This document shows positions 1 through 8,694 of a stretch of DNA of 64,000 nucleotides, piece by piece. Origin of the DNA: Terriglobia bacterium (lineage in GTDB: Bacteria > Acidobacteriota > Terriglobia > JAIQFV01); assembly GCA_020073085.1 (NCBI GenBank), contig JAIQFV010000018.1, positions 1 through 64,000 on the forward strand, given 5' to 3'. Under the pieces are notes generated by a model. It was not told where the DNA came from and ran no database searches. It worked only from the letters and a program-made list of their open reading frames with translations. The stretch's first letter is position 1; each line of letters begins with the position of its first letter. Made by a program: the position numbers and the translations under genes.

Positions 1-66
1 GACGCCCAAACTGATGTAATCGGTGATGCGGCTCCCCGCAGGAAGCGTCGCCAAGGTTCTCGCCAT
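1..66 (-). mobile_element. IS4-type transposase, N-terminal fragment (cut by window edge)
   Basis: Reading the minus strand from an ATG at 66 gives an open frame of 22 residues to the window edge: MARTLATLPAG, then SRITDYISLGV. This 'PAGxRxTDYISLGV' opening is what I know from the N-terminal domain of IS4-family transposases. A GGGAGG ribosome-binding site lies eight bases upstream on the minus strand (75-80). No terminal inverted repeat could be fixed between here and the histidine kinase gene. Only the first few percent of the gene is visible, so whether the element is intact cannot be judged. Confidence 0.62.
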
Positions 67-182
67 GAGGTGGCCTCCCGAACCGTTATTGTAGTCCAGG
101 AGACTCTATCATATATTTCTCTAAGTGAACAGTATTGGGAACAGTCCTGAATTTCCCGGTCGTTCTTGACCCGGAGGCGGAA

Positions 183-290
183 TTTGAATGATCCACCAGC
201 TACCGCAGGTGGGATTCTCAGGTCGAGCTTTGCCGGTTGGTAGGTTGAATTTTAACAATCCACCACCTCCCGGTGGGGGGATTTGAGCAA
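183..290. repeat. Two related imperfect hairpins
   Basis: Two similar palindromic units lie between the IS fragment and the kinase gene. One is built on ATCCACC...GGTGGGAT near 190-216, the other on ATCCACC...GGTGGGGGGAT near 258-285. Both sit in AT-richer flanks. They look like copies of a short dispersed palindrome. A role as transcription terminator is possible but there is no clear T run. Confidence 0.4.
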
Positions 291-332
291 CGGCCTGTTG
301 AGACCTTGCACTAGCACTGTTGGCCCCTGCAA

Positions 333-2135
333 TCATACCTTATCCAGCACCTCTCGAACCTTGGTAGCCATATCCTTTGTTGAGAATGGCTTCTGTAGGA
401 ACTGGACCCCATCGTCCAGCACACCGCGATGGGCGATAATATCGGCCGTGTAGCCGGACATGAACAGGAATTTCAACGCCGGCCGGGACGAGAGGAGCTG
501 TTGGGCCAAGTCTCGGCCATTGATGCCGGGCATGATCACATCGGTGATCAGCAGGTGAATCTCGCCGGCGTGTTGTTTTGCCAGCCGGATTGCTGCGTCA
601 GAGGTTTCGGCGGGAAGGACGGCATAGCCCAAGCCTTCCAGGATCTTGCCGGCAAGGTTGAGGATGGAAACATCGTCTTCCACCAACAGCACCGTTTCGC
701 CCTGACCCTTTGGAATCTCCGTCTCGGTTTCTGGGCGGGTGTCATCGGCTTTTCCTTCATGCCGGGGCAGGTAAATCCTGAAGGTGGTTCCTTTCTTCGG
801 TTCACTGTAAACGTCGATAAACCCGCTATTCTGCTCAACGATGCCGTAGACCGTGGCCAGCCCCAGGCCGGTTCCATGGCCCCGCTCCTTAGTGGTGAAA
901 AACGGTTCGAAGACCTTTTTGAGTGTCTCCTTGTCCATGCCGCAGCCGTCGTCGCTCACCCTCAGCATTACAAACTCGCCTGGGATTGACCCCGCATGAA
1001 GGTCGCAGTATGCCTTGTCGAAAACGACATTAGCTATCTCGATAGTGACCTGACCGGTGTTCGCGATCGCATCCCGGGAGTTGACACACAAATTGGCCAG
1101 GATCTGGTCGAATTGGCTTGGGTCCATTTTGACTCTCCACAGCCCTGACCCGGGCTGCCAGACCAGATCGATATCCTCGCCGATCAGCCGCCGGAGTATC
1201 TTGAGCATGCCCTTCACGGTGTGGTTCAAGTCGAGAACCACAGGAGCAATGGTCTGCTTCCGTGCAAAGGCCAGCAATTGACGGATGATGTCCCGGGAAC
1301 GCAGTGCGGCCCTGAGGACTTCGTCGAGATGGGCACGCAGCGGGTCGGCCGGTTCCATCTTGTTGAGGGCGAGCTCCGTATATCCCAGGATCACGCTGAG
1401 GATATTGTTGAAATCGTGGGCCACGCCACCCGCCAGCCGGCCGACGGCCTCCATCTTCTGGGCCTGGGTCAACTGCGCCAGCAGCATTTCTTTCTCCTCC
1501 TCTGCACGCTTGCGCTCGGTGATGTCGGTCTGTATTCCGTTCCAAGTCACATCGCCGTTCTCCACCAGTTCCGGCGACGACTCGATCAGCAGCCACTTCG
1601 TGTCGCCCCCTACCACCACCCTCCCTTCCCACAAGAAGGGTTGCCTGGTTTGGAAGACCTCGTGATTGAGACGAAGGAACAAATCTAGATCCTCTGCATG
1701 AATAGTTCTAAAGAAGACCTGCGTGTTCGCATACACTTCCTCCTCAGAAAGTCCAAGCATTTCACAGAAGCGCGGACTGACGTATTCGAATTTCATCTCA
1801 TCGTCCGTGGTCATCCGCAGACGATATATGCCCACAGGGATCTCGGCCACGAGTTTGGCGTACTGGGCTTCGGTACCGCGGAGGTTTTCCTCCGCCTTCC
1901 GGCGCCTGATCAGGGATTCGGAAAGACGCCGGAATTCCCGGACCAGAAGGCTATACAACAACAGCGTGGAGGCGAGAACGAACAGCCATCCCTTGTATGT
2001 TTGAAGCGTTGTCAGCGCATGCGGATCGGATGTAAAAAGTTCCAGCAGGCGATCGGAAAGCACAATCCACAGGCCTGCGGCAAGGGCATAGATCAAAATC
2101 GTAGGGAGCGGAAACCGCAACTGTGACTCTTTCAT
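333..2135 (-). CDS. PAS-containing hybrid sensor histidine kinase
   Basis: 600-residue membrane-bound hybrid kinase. Two hydrophobic segments (about residues 12-30 and 48-66) enclose a short loop, so little sensor region lies outside the membrane. A PAS/PAC domain follows at about 92-207, ending in the usual DITERKRAEEE linker. The H-box GGVAHDFNNIL has its phospho-acceptor at His240. Next come an N-box (LANLCVNSRDAI), a G1 box (DDGCGMD) and a G2 box (GTGLGLATVYGIV). The C-terminal receiver domain has the acidic pocket VEDD, phospho-acceptor Asp532 in ITDVIMPG, and a Lys in QKPFS. The architecture suggests intramolecular phosphotransfer. No response-regulator output gene is adjacent, so the target is unknown. 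Confidence 0.95.
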   Translation of the reverse strand: MKESQLRFPLPTILIYALAAGLWIVLSDRLLELFTSDPHALTTLQTYKGWLFVLASTLLLYSLLVREFRRLSESLIRRRKAEENLRGTEAQYAKLVAEIPVGIYRLRMTTDDEMKFEYVSPRFCEMLGLSEEEVYANTQVFFRTIHAEDLDLFLRLNHEVFQTRQPFLWEGRVVVGGDTKWLLIESSPELVENGDVTWNGIQTDITERKRAEEEKEMLLAQLTQAQKMEAVGRLAGGVAHDFNNILSVILGYTELALNKMEPADPLRAHLDEVLRAALRSRDIIRQLLAFARKQTIAPVVLDLNHTVKGMLKILRRLIGEDIDLVWQPGSGLWRVKMDPSQFDQILANLCVNSRDAIANTGQVTIEIANVVFDKAYCDLHAGSIPGEFVMLRVSDDGCGMDKETLKKVFEPFFTTKERGHGTGLGLATVYGIVEQNSGFIDVYSEPKKGTTFRIYLPRHEGKADDTRPETETEIPKGQGETVLLVEDDVSILNLAGKILEGLGYAVLPAETSDAAIRLAKQHAGEIHLLITDVIMPGINGRDLAQQLLSSRPALKFLFMSGYTADIIAHRGVLDDGVQFLQKPFSTKDMATKVREVLDKV

Positions 2136-2528
2136 AGGGGACTCCGTGGCGATGCTCTCAACTCGGCGGCCAAAGTCTCATGGACGAGGAATCGTATCCG
2201 GCATATGGGTCGACGGCACTCTGGATCGCACTCCGGTCCGGAGCAGTCCGCCTTGTCCGGTGGCCGCGATTTCCGGGGCCATACTTTGGCCAGGCGCAAG
2301 AATTTATCCGCCATTGCTTGCAGCTGAGAGGAAAAACCCGCTGCATTACTTTTCCATGCTCCATTATTGGGGTTTTATTGTCTACTCCGGCGCGTCTGCC
2401 GCCACTGAGCAGAGCCCAGGATCGATCACAAGCGGAATTTTACGCCGAAACGATGCCGCCCGATAGGGGATTTTAATCAGGGAAAAACGAAAAAGGCTGG
2501 GGTCTGATGGTTCCGTAGGACGGGGTGG
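2136..2528. other. Intergenic, upstream of the kinase
   Basis: About 390 bases between the kinase start and the first hairpin. Short open frames exist on both strands but none resembles a protein I know or has a convincing ribosome-binding site. It should hold the kinase promoter (minus strand), but I could not pick one with confidence. Confidence 0.4.
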
Positions 2529-2557
2529 CGCACACATGCGCTGTAGGCATGTGTGCG
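2529..2557. repeat. Perfect hairpin, 11-bp arms
   Basis: CGCACACATGC at 2529-2539 and its exact reverse complement at 2547-2557 enclose a 7-base loop. The next hairpin at 2613-2641, inside the first unit of the 236-bp repeat, has the same 11/7/11 layout and a related arm (GCATACATCGC). The two are probably members of one family. Confidence 0.7.
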
Positions 2558-2603
2558 GTCTTCTGGGAGAGAGACCCCGTCAAAAAGTTGAAGAGCATAT
2601 CGA

Positions 2604-3130
2604 TTCTTCACCGCATACATCGCAAACGACGCGATGTATGCGCCACCCGGCCGCTCCGTCGATATGCTGGGAAACTAAGAGGTTCTTACACCCCTCCGGG
2701 GCTCCCATCCTTTCCGACGCTTACCCCGCCCTCGCCCCGCAAAAACAAAAAGCGCGGGGCTCAGACGGGGCTACAATCTGGTAGCCCTCCGGGCCTTCCA
2801 AAGGGCGCTACAATCCACATCCTTCATCGCGCCGCTTGACGCTTTATCGCACACATCGCAAAGAACGCGATGTATGCGCCACCCGGCCGATCCGTCGATA
2901 TGCTGGGAAACCAAGAGATTCTTACACCCCTCCGGGGCTCCCATCCTTTCCGACGCTCACCCCGCCCTCGCCCCGCAAAAAGAAGAAGCGCGGGGCTCAG
3001 ACGGGGCTACAATCTGGTAGCCCTCCGGGCCTTCCAAAGGGCGCTACAATCCACATTCTTCATCGCGCCGCTTGACGCTTTATCGAATACATCGCAAACG
3101 ACGCGATGTATGCGCCACCCGGCCGCTCCG
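2604..3130. repeat. 236-bp tandem repeat, about 2.2 units
   Basis: Matching anchors (ACATCGCAAA..) begin at 2617, 2853 and 3089, giving a period of exactly 236 bp. The third unit breaks off after about 40 bases near 3130. Unit 1 has a perfect 11-bp-arm hairpin at 2613-2641; in unit 2 the same hairpin is slightly decayed. Both full units carry a second hairpin, GGGCTAC-loop-GTAGCCC, at 2768-2787 and 3004-3023. Differences between units are substitutions, mainly in an A-rich stretch. Open frames through the units are by-products of the repetition and are not supported as genes. Confidence 0.85.
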
Positions 3131-3138
3131 TCCTTTTT

Positions 3139-3561
3139 TCATTGGATGGTTTTCGATTCCGGCTTCGGGGGGGAGATCAGGGCCACGTTCAGGTTTGTTT
3201 CCTTGACCATGACCCCGTTGAGGTAGACTTGAAGGATATAATCGCCCGCCGTTTCAAAGGTGACGTTGGCAAAGATGGTGATGTTGTCGGCGAATCCGTT
3301 GGGTTCAATCCGGAAGGGAGCCGCTTGCGCCTGCGCCACTACCTTGGAACGGTCCGGGGACAGGATCTTGACTTCCGATGTGTACTCCCCCTCCCCGGTC
3401 CAGTGGTTGATCAATGCGAATTTGAGGAGGCTGGCAGGCAACGCATAGAAGTACACATTTCTGAAAAGTCCCATCAAGCTCAGCTTGTTTCCCAACTCCA
3501 CCCGAACATCGTCGCACAACAGACTGTATTCGAGATGTGCCTTCAGGGGTTGACTTGACAT
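3139..3561 (-). CDS. DUF6941-like hypothetical protein
   Basis: 140-residue soluble protein of unknown function. Its opening, with LEYSLLCDDVR followed by GKLSLMGLF, matches what I recall of the DUF6941 family, small beta-rich proteins with a 'LCDDVR...GK...GxF' start. The remainder reads as alternating beta strands (an Ig-like fold is possible). A GAGGAG ribosome-binding site lies upstream of the chosen ATG. It is the last gene of the minus-strand run that starts at 9581, 24 bases after plsC, so it is probably co-transcribed. Nothing in the sequence indicates a catalytic function. Confidence 0.7.
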   Translation of the reverse strand: MSSQPLKAHLEYSLLCDDVRVELGNKLSLMGLFRNVYFYALPASLLKFALINHWTGEGEYTSEVKILSPDRSKVVAQAQAAPFRIEPNGFADNITIFANVTFETAGDYILQVYLNGVMVKETNLNVALISPPKPESKTIQ

Positions 3562-3585
3562 GATTTACTCCTCATCGTCGACCGA

Positions 3586-4344
3586 TCACACGGTCTCAGA
3601 ACCTTCCGACTGCGCGATCGGCGATTGAACTTGCGAAAGTTGATCCTGTTCCAGTCCTGAGGCGATGGCGGCGCGGACCCGTTCGATGAGTGCGTCGCGA
3701 TCGTCCAGCGAATAACCGGAAACATCAATCGGGTCGTGGAAGGTCAGCTTGATGTGGCCCGGGCGGATCTTGAATTCCCCCTTCCGCATCATCTCGTAGC
3801 ACCCATCCAGGGTCATGGGGACCACGGGAACCTTGGATCGAATCGCCGCGATGAACCCCCCTTTTCGGAACTCCCCCATCTCGCCGGTCCGGGTTCGGGT
3901 GCCCTCCGGATAAATCAGGAACGAGTCCCCGGCTTGCAGTTGTCGGATGGCCTGTTCGATGCTTTCTACAGCACTGGAGTGATTCTTTCGGTCGACGGGG
4001 ATAAACCTCTCCACCCGACAGGCCGTTCCCAGCAGCGGCGTCCTGAAGAATTCCTTCTTGGCAATGGCCTTCACATCCCTCGGGATCGCAAGAAAAACGG
4101 CGACGGGATCCACATTGCTCTGATGGTTGGGCATGAAGATGTAATTCTGACCCTCCTGAACCTTTTCCCTCCCGTAGATTGTAAGGTCCCCGCCGGAGAG
4201 GAAAAGGGCCAATCGCGCACCGGTTCGACCCACGTTGTAAAGAAAATGGTGCGTCTTGAAGACCCAGGTAATCAGTATGGTCAGCGGCCCCGCCAGCAGG
4301 ATGTAGAGGCCGACTCCCAGGACTGCGATGGTCGCGCGTATCAT
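3586..4344 (-). CDS. plsC: 1-acyl-sn-glycerol-3-phosphate acyltransferase (PlsC family)
   Basis: 252 residues. The PlsC/LPLAT fold transfers an acyl chain to lysophosphatidate to give phosphatidate at the inner membrane. The catalytic HX4D motif is HQSNVD at residues 74-79, and the glycerophosphate-binding motif appears as YPEGTRTRTG. An N-terminal hydrophobic segment (about 5-28) anchors it to the membrane. Length is usual for the family. It lies between the M61 protease gene and the DUF6941-like gene on the same strand. Other LPLAT substrates, such as lyso-ornithine lipid, cannot be excluded. Confidence 0.9.
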   Translation of the reverse strand: MIRATIAVLGVGLYILLAGPLTILITWVFKTHHFLYNVGRTGARLALFLSGGDLTIYGREKVQEGQNYIFMPNHQSNVDPVAVFLAIPRDVKAIAKKEFFRTPLLGTACRVERFIPVDRKNHSSAVESIEQAIRQLQAGDSFLIYPEGTRTRTGEMGEFRKGGFIAAIRSKVPVVPMTLDGCYEMMRKGEFKIRPGHIKLTFHDPIDVSGYSLDDRDALIERVRAAIASGLEQDQLSQVQSPIAQSEGSETV

Positions 4345-4436
4345 AATTAACTCATGGTATCAAACTTTAGACCCGGCAACAGGATCTGCAGGCAACCAGC
4401 GAACCTCAGGTGCGCGGTCGCTCCCCCGTCCGCTTT

Positions 4437-6242
4437 CTATCTTCCGGTCAGTATACCGTTGCGGATCGAGGCCTGAAGCGGCGTGGGATTGGGGAACTCC
4501 ACGATGGCATACCGGGTCACCGTCTTCGCCGCCGTCTGGAACGAGACCTCCCGGGTCTGACCGTTGCGCACGAACTTGACCTTCAAGCGCTTCCCCGGAT
4601 CCATGTTGGAGAGCAGGCTCAGGGCGGAACGCGTAACGGCACGCCAGTTGACTTCAACCAACACATCGCCGTTTTTCAGCCCCGCCTTCTCCGCGGGGCT
4701 CCCTTCGGTGACCTCATCGATCCGCGGGGATCCATCAAAATTTTGTGTCACGGTGAACCCGGAGTCTGCCACCTTTCGCGGTTGAAGGTCGAGCTTGAGG
4801 CCCGCGAGTTTCAAAAACGAGTCGTAGTCGATCTCCTCGACCCCCCGGACGTATCGAGTGAAAAAGTCGCCCCATTCCTTCCCAGTCATCCGCGCCACCG
4901 CATCGGGGATGCCTGTCCGGTCGTCAAAGAAGCGCCCTTTCTGAGCGTATTCCTCATTGAGGAAGCGCATCACATCGTCCAGCGAACGCCGGTTCTCGGT
5001 CTCCTGGCGAATGGTCAAGTCCAGAAGAAACCCGAGAATCTCACCCTTCTCATAATAGGAGATGGAATTCTCCGGGCGCCGGTAGAACGGGTATTTGTCG
5101 AACCAGGTATCGAGACTCGCCTCCTCGACACTTTGATGGAGGCGCGCCGGACGCACCTCTTCGCTTTGAATCGTGTCGGCCAGGGTGCGATAAAAGTCCT
5201 CCTTCTTGTCGACGCCCGCCCGAACCAGCGTGTAAAGGCCGTACAGACTCGTGACGCCTTCGCTGAACCAGAGCGCCCGCGTGTAATTCTCCCGGGTGTA
5301 ATCGACCGGCTCAAGCGATGCCGGCCGAATCCGTTTGACATTCCACAGGTGAAAGAACTCATGCGCGCTGACGTCGGCCACGTCCTCAAGCCGACGCGAC
5401 ACCTCCTGTGCATTCATGTTGATGGCCGTCGAAAAGGCGTGCTCCATCCCGCCCCCTGACGACCCCTCCGGAAAATGATAGATGAAGGTGTAATGGTTCA
5501 GCGGAACATCCTGCATGATTTCGAATTCAGCCTCCACGATGCGTTTCAGGAGCGTGAGCAGCTCCTGGTCATCGAATTGGGCCGTTTCTCCATCCACAAT
5601 GACGTCAAACTTCGCACCCTTGGATTCGAATTGCAGCCAGCGGAAAGTCCCCGCCTCCACCGGGGAATCCACCAGATGATCGTAATTGCGCGCGTTGAAG
5701 GCATTCTTTTCCCGGGCTGGAATCAACTCCGTGGCAATCCGCCAGGGTTCGGGAATCTGGAACTCGACCCGGATGGGGAGGCTCTTCTCCCCGACCGGAT
5801 ACATGAAGATATAGGCCCCATTGAAGAACCCGTGGTGGGTGTCGAGTTGGGCATCATAAGGGCTTGAGAGGTTGGCAAAGACATCATAGTCGAGCAGGAC
5901 CTCGCGGGCGTTTTGGGTCGTCACCCGCCAGGTTTGCTTGTCCACCTTTTCGACCGGGAGCGGCCTCCGGTCCTGGTCGAATGCCTGCACCGCCCGGACC
6001 CGGTGAGCGAAGTCGCGAATCTGGTAAAGGGCATTCCAGGCGGGCATTTGAAAATCGATCGTCGGGGCCTTCTCCACCCCAGTCCGAATCTCAACATGAA
6101 AGAAATGTTCCTTCTGTTTCGCCATGTCGCAGGTATAAAGAACACGCGGCTCGGCGCGGAGCGGAGGGACGGCCACCTCCAAAAACAGAACTGAGAAAAA
6201 CACCGTGAAACGCAACGCCGGGAGGGCTGTCCATCGTCTCAC
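4437..6242 (-). CDS. M61 family metallopeptidase with PDZ domain
   Basis: 601 residues from a GTG start at 6242 whose GTGA overlaps the stop codon of mpl, so translation is probably coupled. This start leaves a clean signal peptide (hydrophobic core TVFFSVLFLEVAV, then RAEP), so the enzyme should act in the periplasm. The zinc site is HEFFHLWN, with HExxH at 294-298. This is the glycyl-aminopeptidase-like catalytic domain of M61. A PDZ domain follows at about 470-570 (GSPAEKAGLKNGDVLVEVN). M61 enzymes typically trim small N-terminal residues; the physiological substrate here is unknown. A longer in-frame start at 6350 is possible but would bury the signal peptide. Confidence 0.9.
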   Translation of the reverse strand: MRRWTALPALRFTVFFSVLFLEVAVPPLRAEPRVLYTCDMAKQKEHFFHVEIRTGVEKAPTIDFQMPAWNALYQIRDFAHRVRAVQAFDQDRRPLPVEKVDKQTWRVTTQNAREVLLDYDVFANLSSPYDAQLDTHHGFFNGAYIFMYPVGEKSLPIRVEFQIPEPWRIATELIPAREKNAFNARNYDHLVDSPVEAGTFRWLQFESKGAKFDVIVDGETAQFDDQELLTLLKRIVEAEFEIMQDVPLNHYTFIYHFPEGSSGGGMEHAFSTAINMNAQEVSRRLEDVADVSAHEFFHLWNVKRIRPASLEPVDYTRENYTRALWFSEGVTSLYGLYTLVRAGVDKKEDFYRTLADTIQSEEVRPARLHQSVEEASLDTWFDKYPFYRRPENSISYYEKGEILGFLLDLTIRQETENRRSLDDVMRFLNEEYAQKGRFFDDRTGIPDAVARMTGKEWGDFFTRYVRGVEEIDYDSFLKLAGLKLDLQPRKVADSGFTVTQNFDGSPRIDEVTEGSPAEKAGLKNGDVLVEVNWRAVTRSALSLLSNMDPGKRLKVKFVRNGQTREVSFQTAAKTVTRYAIVEFPNPTPLQASIRNGILTGR

Positions 6243-7702
6243 GCGTGATGCCCCCTCTTTTTCATGGCCTCCAGCAACTTTTCGTGGATGTTGTCGAAAC
6301 CCCCATTTGAGAATACGACAAACACGTCTCCCGACCGGGCCAAGGGGCAACAGGTTTCCACGATGGCATCCGCATTGCGAAGAAAGCGCGCGGATTTTCC
6401 CTGGGCCTTCAGCCCTTCGACCAAACGCTCGGAAGAGAGCCTTTGCCCCAGGGGGAGCTTCTCCGGGGCATAAACATCGGCAACCACAATCTCGTCCGCC
6501 TCAGTGAAGGCACGCAAGAGCTCGGCCTCAGAAACCCTGCGCCGCATGGTCGCCGACCTTGGCTCCACCACCGCCCACAGGCGCGCCTTCGGAAACCGGG
6601 AACGGAGAGCCTTCACGGTCTGCTGAATGGCGGTGGGATGGTGGGCAAAATCGTCAATCACAGTTACCCCGCCGACAGTGCCGCGAATTTCCATCCGTCG
6701 TCGGACACTTTGAAAAGTTTTGAGAGCCTTCTGGATGATCCGGATGCCAATCCCGAATTGGGTAGCCGTCACAATAGCCCCCAGGGCGTTGCTCACGTTG
6801 AAATCACCAAATAATGGAATCCGGAAATCGGAGAAGGGTTTTCCCCCTTCGAAGACGGAAAACGAGGTCCCCTCGGAATTGATCCGGATGTCGCGCGCCC
6901 TATAACCCGTCTGCTCCGCGTCGGACGCCGTGCCTGCCTGGGTGGACGCTGTGGCGATCCCAAAAAAGATGACTTTGCAGAATGCCGCTCTCGAGAGTTC
7001 AACCACCACCGGATCGTTGACATTGGCGATCAGAAACCCATTCCGGGGAATAATGTTGATCAGGCGCCGAAAGGAGAGTTTGACGGCATCGATGCTGGGA
7101 TAGATGTCGGCGTGGTCGTATTCGACGTTGTTGAGAAGGACCGCGTTGGGCAGGTAGTGAAGAAACTTTGGCCCCTTGTCGAAGAAGGCGGTGTCGTACT
7201 CATCGCCTTCAATGATGAAGTGAGACCCTCCGCCGAGCTGATAACTTTTGTGAAAATTCTGCGCAATGCCTCCGATCAGGAAATTGGGGTTGAGCCCGGC
7301 AAATTCAAAAATCCATGCAAGCATGGAGGTGGTCGTGGTCTTGCCGTGGGTCCCCGTCACGACAATCGAAGTGTGCTCCCGGATGAACAGTTCCCTGACG
7401 GCTTCGGGCAATGAGCAGTACCGGATCCCTTCATCCAGAACCCGTTCCACTTCCGGGTTTCCTCGCGACAAGGCATTCCCGATGATCACGAGGTCGGGAC
7501 GAACATCCAGATTCCCGGCATCGAACCCCGCGAAGAGCTGGATTCCCAATCGTGCCAGTTCGGTGGACATCGGAGGATACACGTTCTGGTCTGAGCCCCT
7601 CACCTCAAACCCGCTTTCTTTCAGCAAACCGGCCAGCGAAGCCATGGCCGTGCCGCAAATGCCAATCAAATGTACACGGCGGATATCCTGAAGATGATTC
7701 AT
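6239..7702 (-). CDS. mpl: UDP-N-acetylmuramate:L-alanyl-gamma-D-glutamyl-meso-DAP ligase
   Basis: 487 residues. Mpl reattaches the recycled murein tripeptide to UDP-MurNAc in the cytoplasm. Visible are the N-terminal Rossmann motif GICGTAMASLAGLL, the ATP loop GTHGKTTTTSML, a central GDEYDTAFFDKGPKF stretch characteristic of Mpl as opposed to MurC, and a C-terminal Mur ligase domain with DDFAHHPTAI. The ATG has a well-placed AGGATGAG ribosome-binding site. It sits 47 bases after ldcA and overlaps the M61 gene by four bases. Together with ldcA this indicates peptidoglycan recycling. MurC is the alternative call, but the GDEYDTAFFD motif favours Mpl. Confidence 0.93.
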   Translation of the reverse strand: MNHLQDIRRVHLIGICGTAMASLAGLLKESGFEVRGSDQNVYPPMSTELARLGIQLFAGFDAGNLDVRPDLVIIGNALSRGNPEVERVLDEGIRYCSLPEAVRELFIREHTSIVVTGTHGKTTTTSMLAWIFEFAGLNPNFLIGGIAQNFHKSYQLGGGSHFIIEGDEYDTAFFDKGPKFLHYLPNAVLLNNVEYDHADIYPSIDAVKLSFRRLINIIPRNGFLIANVNDPVVVELSRAAFCKVIFFGIATASTQAGTASDAEQTGYRARDIRINSEGTSFSVFEGGKPFSDFRIPLFGDFNVSNALGAIVTATQFGIGIRIIQKALKTFQSVRRRMEIRGTVGGVTVIDDFAHHPTAIQQTVKALRSRFPKARLWAVVEPRSATMRRRVSEAELLRAFTEADEIVVADVYAPEKLPLGQRLSSERLVEGLKAQGKSARFLRNADAIVETCCPLARSGDVFVVFSNGGFDNIHEKLLEAMKKRGHHA

Positions 7703-7749
7703 GGACTCATCCTGGGAGGTCCACGCCCTGCCGTTTGCAGGGCATGTCT

Positions 7750-8694
7750 TTACTTTGTTGTGGGCTCCTCGATCACCAATCTTGGATTCGATCGAGTATC
7801 GAGGGTGACCCGGGCCCCGATCGGCAACGTCACGAAGGGATTGCGCGTATGGCCGGAGCTGAGTCCTCTAACCACCGGTCCGTTAAAATTGCGGAAGTAG
7901 CTCTCCAGTACTTTCTGAGCGGTCCAGCGCGGATGCTTCTCGTCCGCACAGTTCAGCATGTCGCCCAGTACAACGCCGCGCACCCGGCGGAATTTGCCGG
8001 CATCTCCCAGCTGTTTGAGCATGCGATCGAGGCGATACGGGGGTTCATTGACGTCTTCAATGAACAGGATACTGTCGGCACTGTCGAACTCGTAGGGAGT
8101 ACCCATTGAACTGATGAGAAGCGACAAGCATCCGCCCAACAGCTTTCCCTCGGATCGTCCCGGACGAATGACGCCTTCGTGCGTAAGCGACAGGCTCCAG
8201 GGATTTCTTTGTTTCCCTACTCCCAGGCCCATCACGGCGTTCCGGAAGGATTCAAGATCGACACCCGTTTCGCCTTTGGAAAAGTTGGTCGCCACCATCG
8301 GACCATGAAACGTGATCAGACCGGTCCGGTTATGGATGGTGTTAAGGAGGACGGTGATATCACTCGCTCCCATCACAATCTTTGCCTGCCGGCGGAGGGT
8401 CTTGAAGTCCAGATCTTCGAGCAAGTAAACTGATCCATAGCCTCCGCGCGCGCAAAAGATCGCCTTGACGGCGGGATCGCGGATCATGGCATTCAAGTCG
8501 GCCTGGCGCCCTCGATGATTGCCGGCATAGAAAGAGTCCCTTGCAAGAACGTGGGGCCCCACCTTGACGCGGAATCCCATACGGGCAAGGGTCCTTATTC
8601 CCTGGCGCAGCCCCGCCTTGTTCACAATTCCCGCAGGAGACACCACGCCTATGACATCTCCCGGCTTAAGCGCGCATGGAAGCAGGGTTTTCAT
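7750..8694 (-). CDS. ldcA: LD-carboxypeptidase (S66 family)
   Basis: 314 residues. S66 enzymes remove the terminal D-Ala from recycled tetrapeptides, producing the tripeptide that Mpl uses. The Ser-Glu-His triad can be traced to Ser111 in MGASDITVLL, a Glu in LFIEDVNE, and a His in SSGHTRNP. The residue before the usual nucleophile motif is Ala here where many homologues have Tyr. No signal peptide is present, consistent with the cytoplasmic recycling enzyme. Its ATGA start overlaps the stop of the upstream transporter gene. MccF-type immunity proteins share the fold, but the operon context supports LdcA. Confidence 0.9.
   Translation of the reverse strand: MKTLLPCALKPGDVIGVVSPAGIVNKAGLRQGIRTLARMGFRVKVGPHVLARDSFYAGNHRGRQADLNAMIRDPAVKAIFCARGGYGSVYLLEDLDFKTLRRQAKIVMGASDITVLLNTIHNRTGLITFHGPMVATNFSKGETGVDLESFRNAVMGLGVGKQRNPWSLSLTHEGVIRPGRSEGKLLGGCLSLLISSMGTPYEFDSADSILFIEDVNEPPYRLDRMLKQLGDAGKFRRVRGVVLGDMLNCADEKHPRWTAQKVLESYFRNFNGPVVRGLSSGHTRNPFVTLPIGARVTLDTRSNPRLVIEEPTTK

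Noticed and set aside
2525-3075. Two near-identical open frames in the 236-bp repeat
   Set aside because: They follow the repeat period and reflect duplication; the translation is Arg/Pro-rich with no protein features.
3115-3136. Intrinsic terminator from the T run at about 3133
   Set aside because: The T run is on the plus strand, where no gene ends; it does not serve the minus-strand DUF6941-like gene.
4410-5459. 349-codon open frame antisense to the M61 gene
   Set aside because: Shadow of the high-GC coding frame; no ribosome-binding site or domain.
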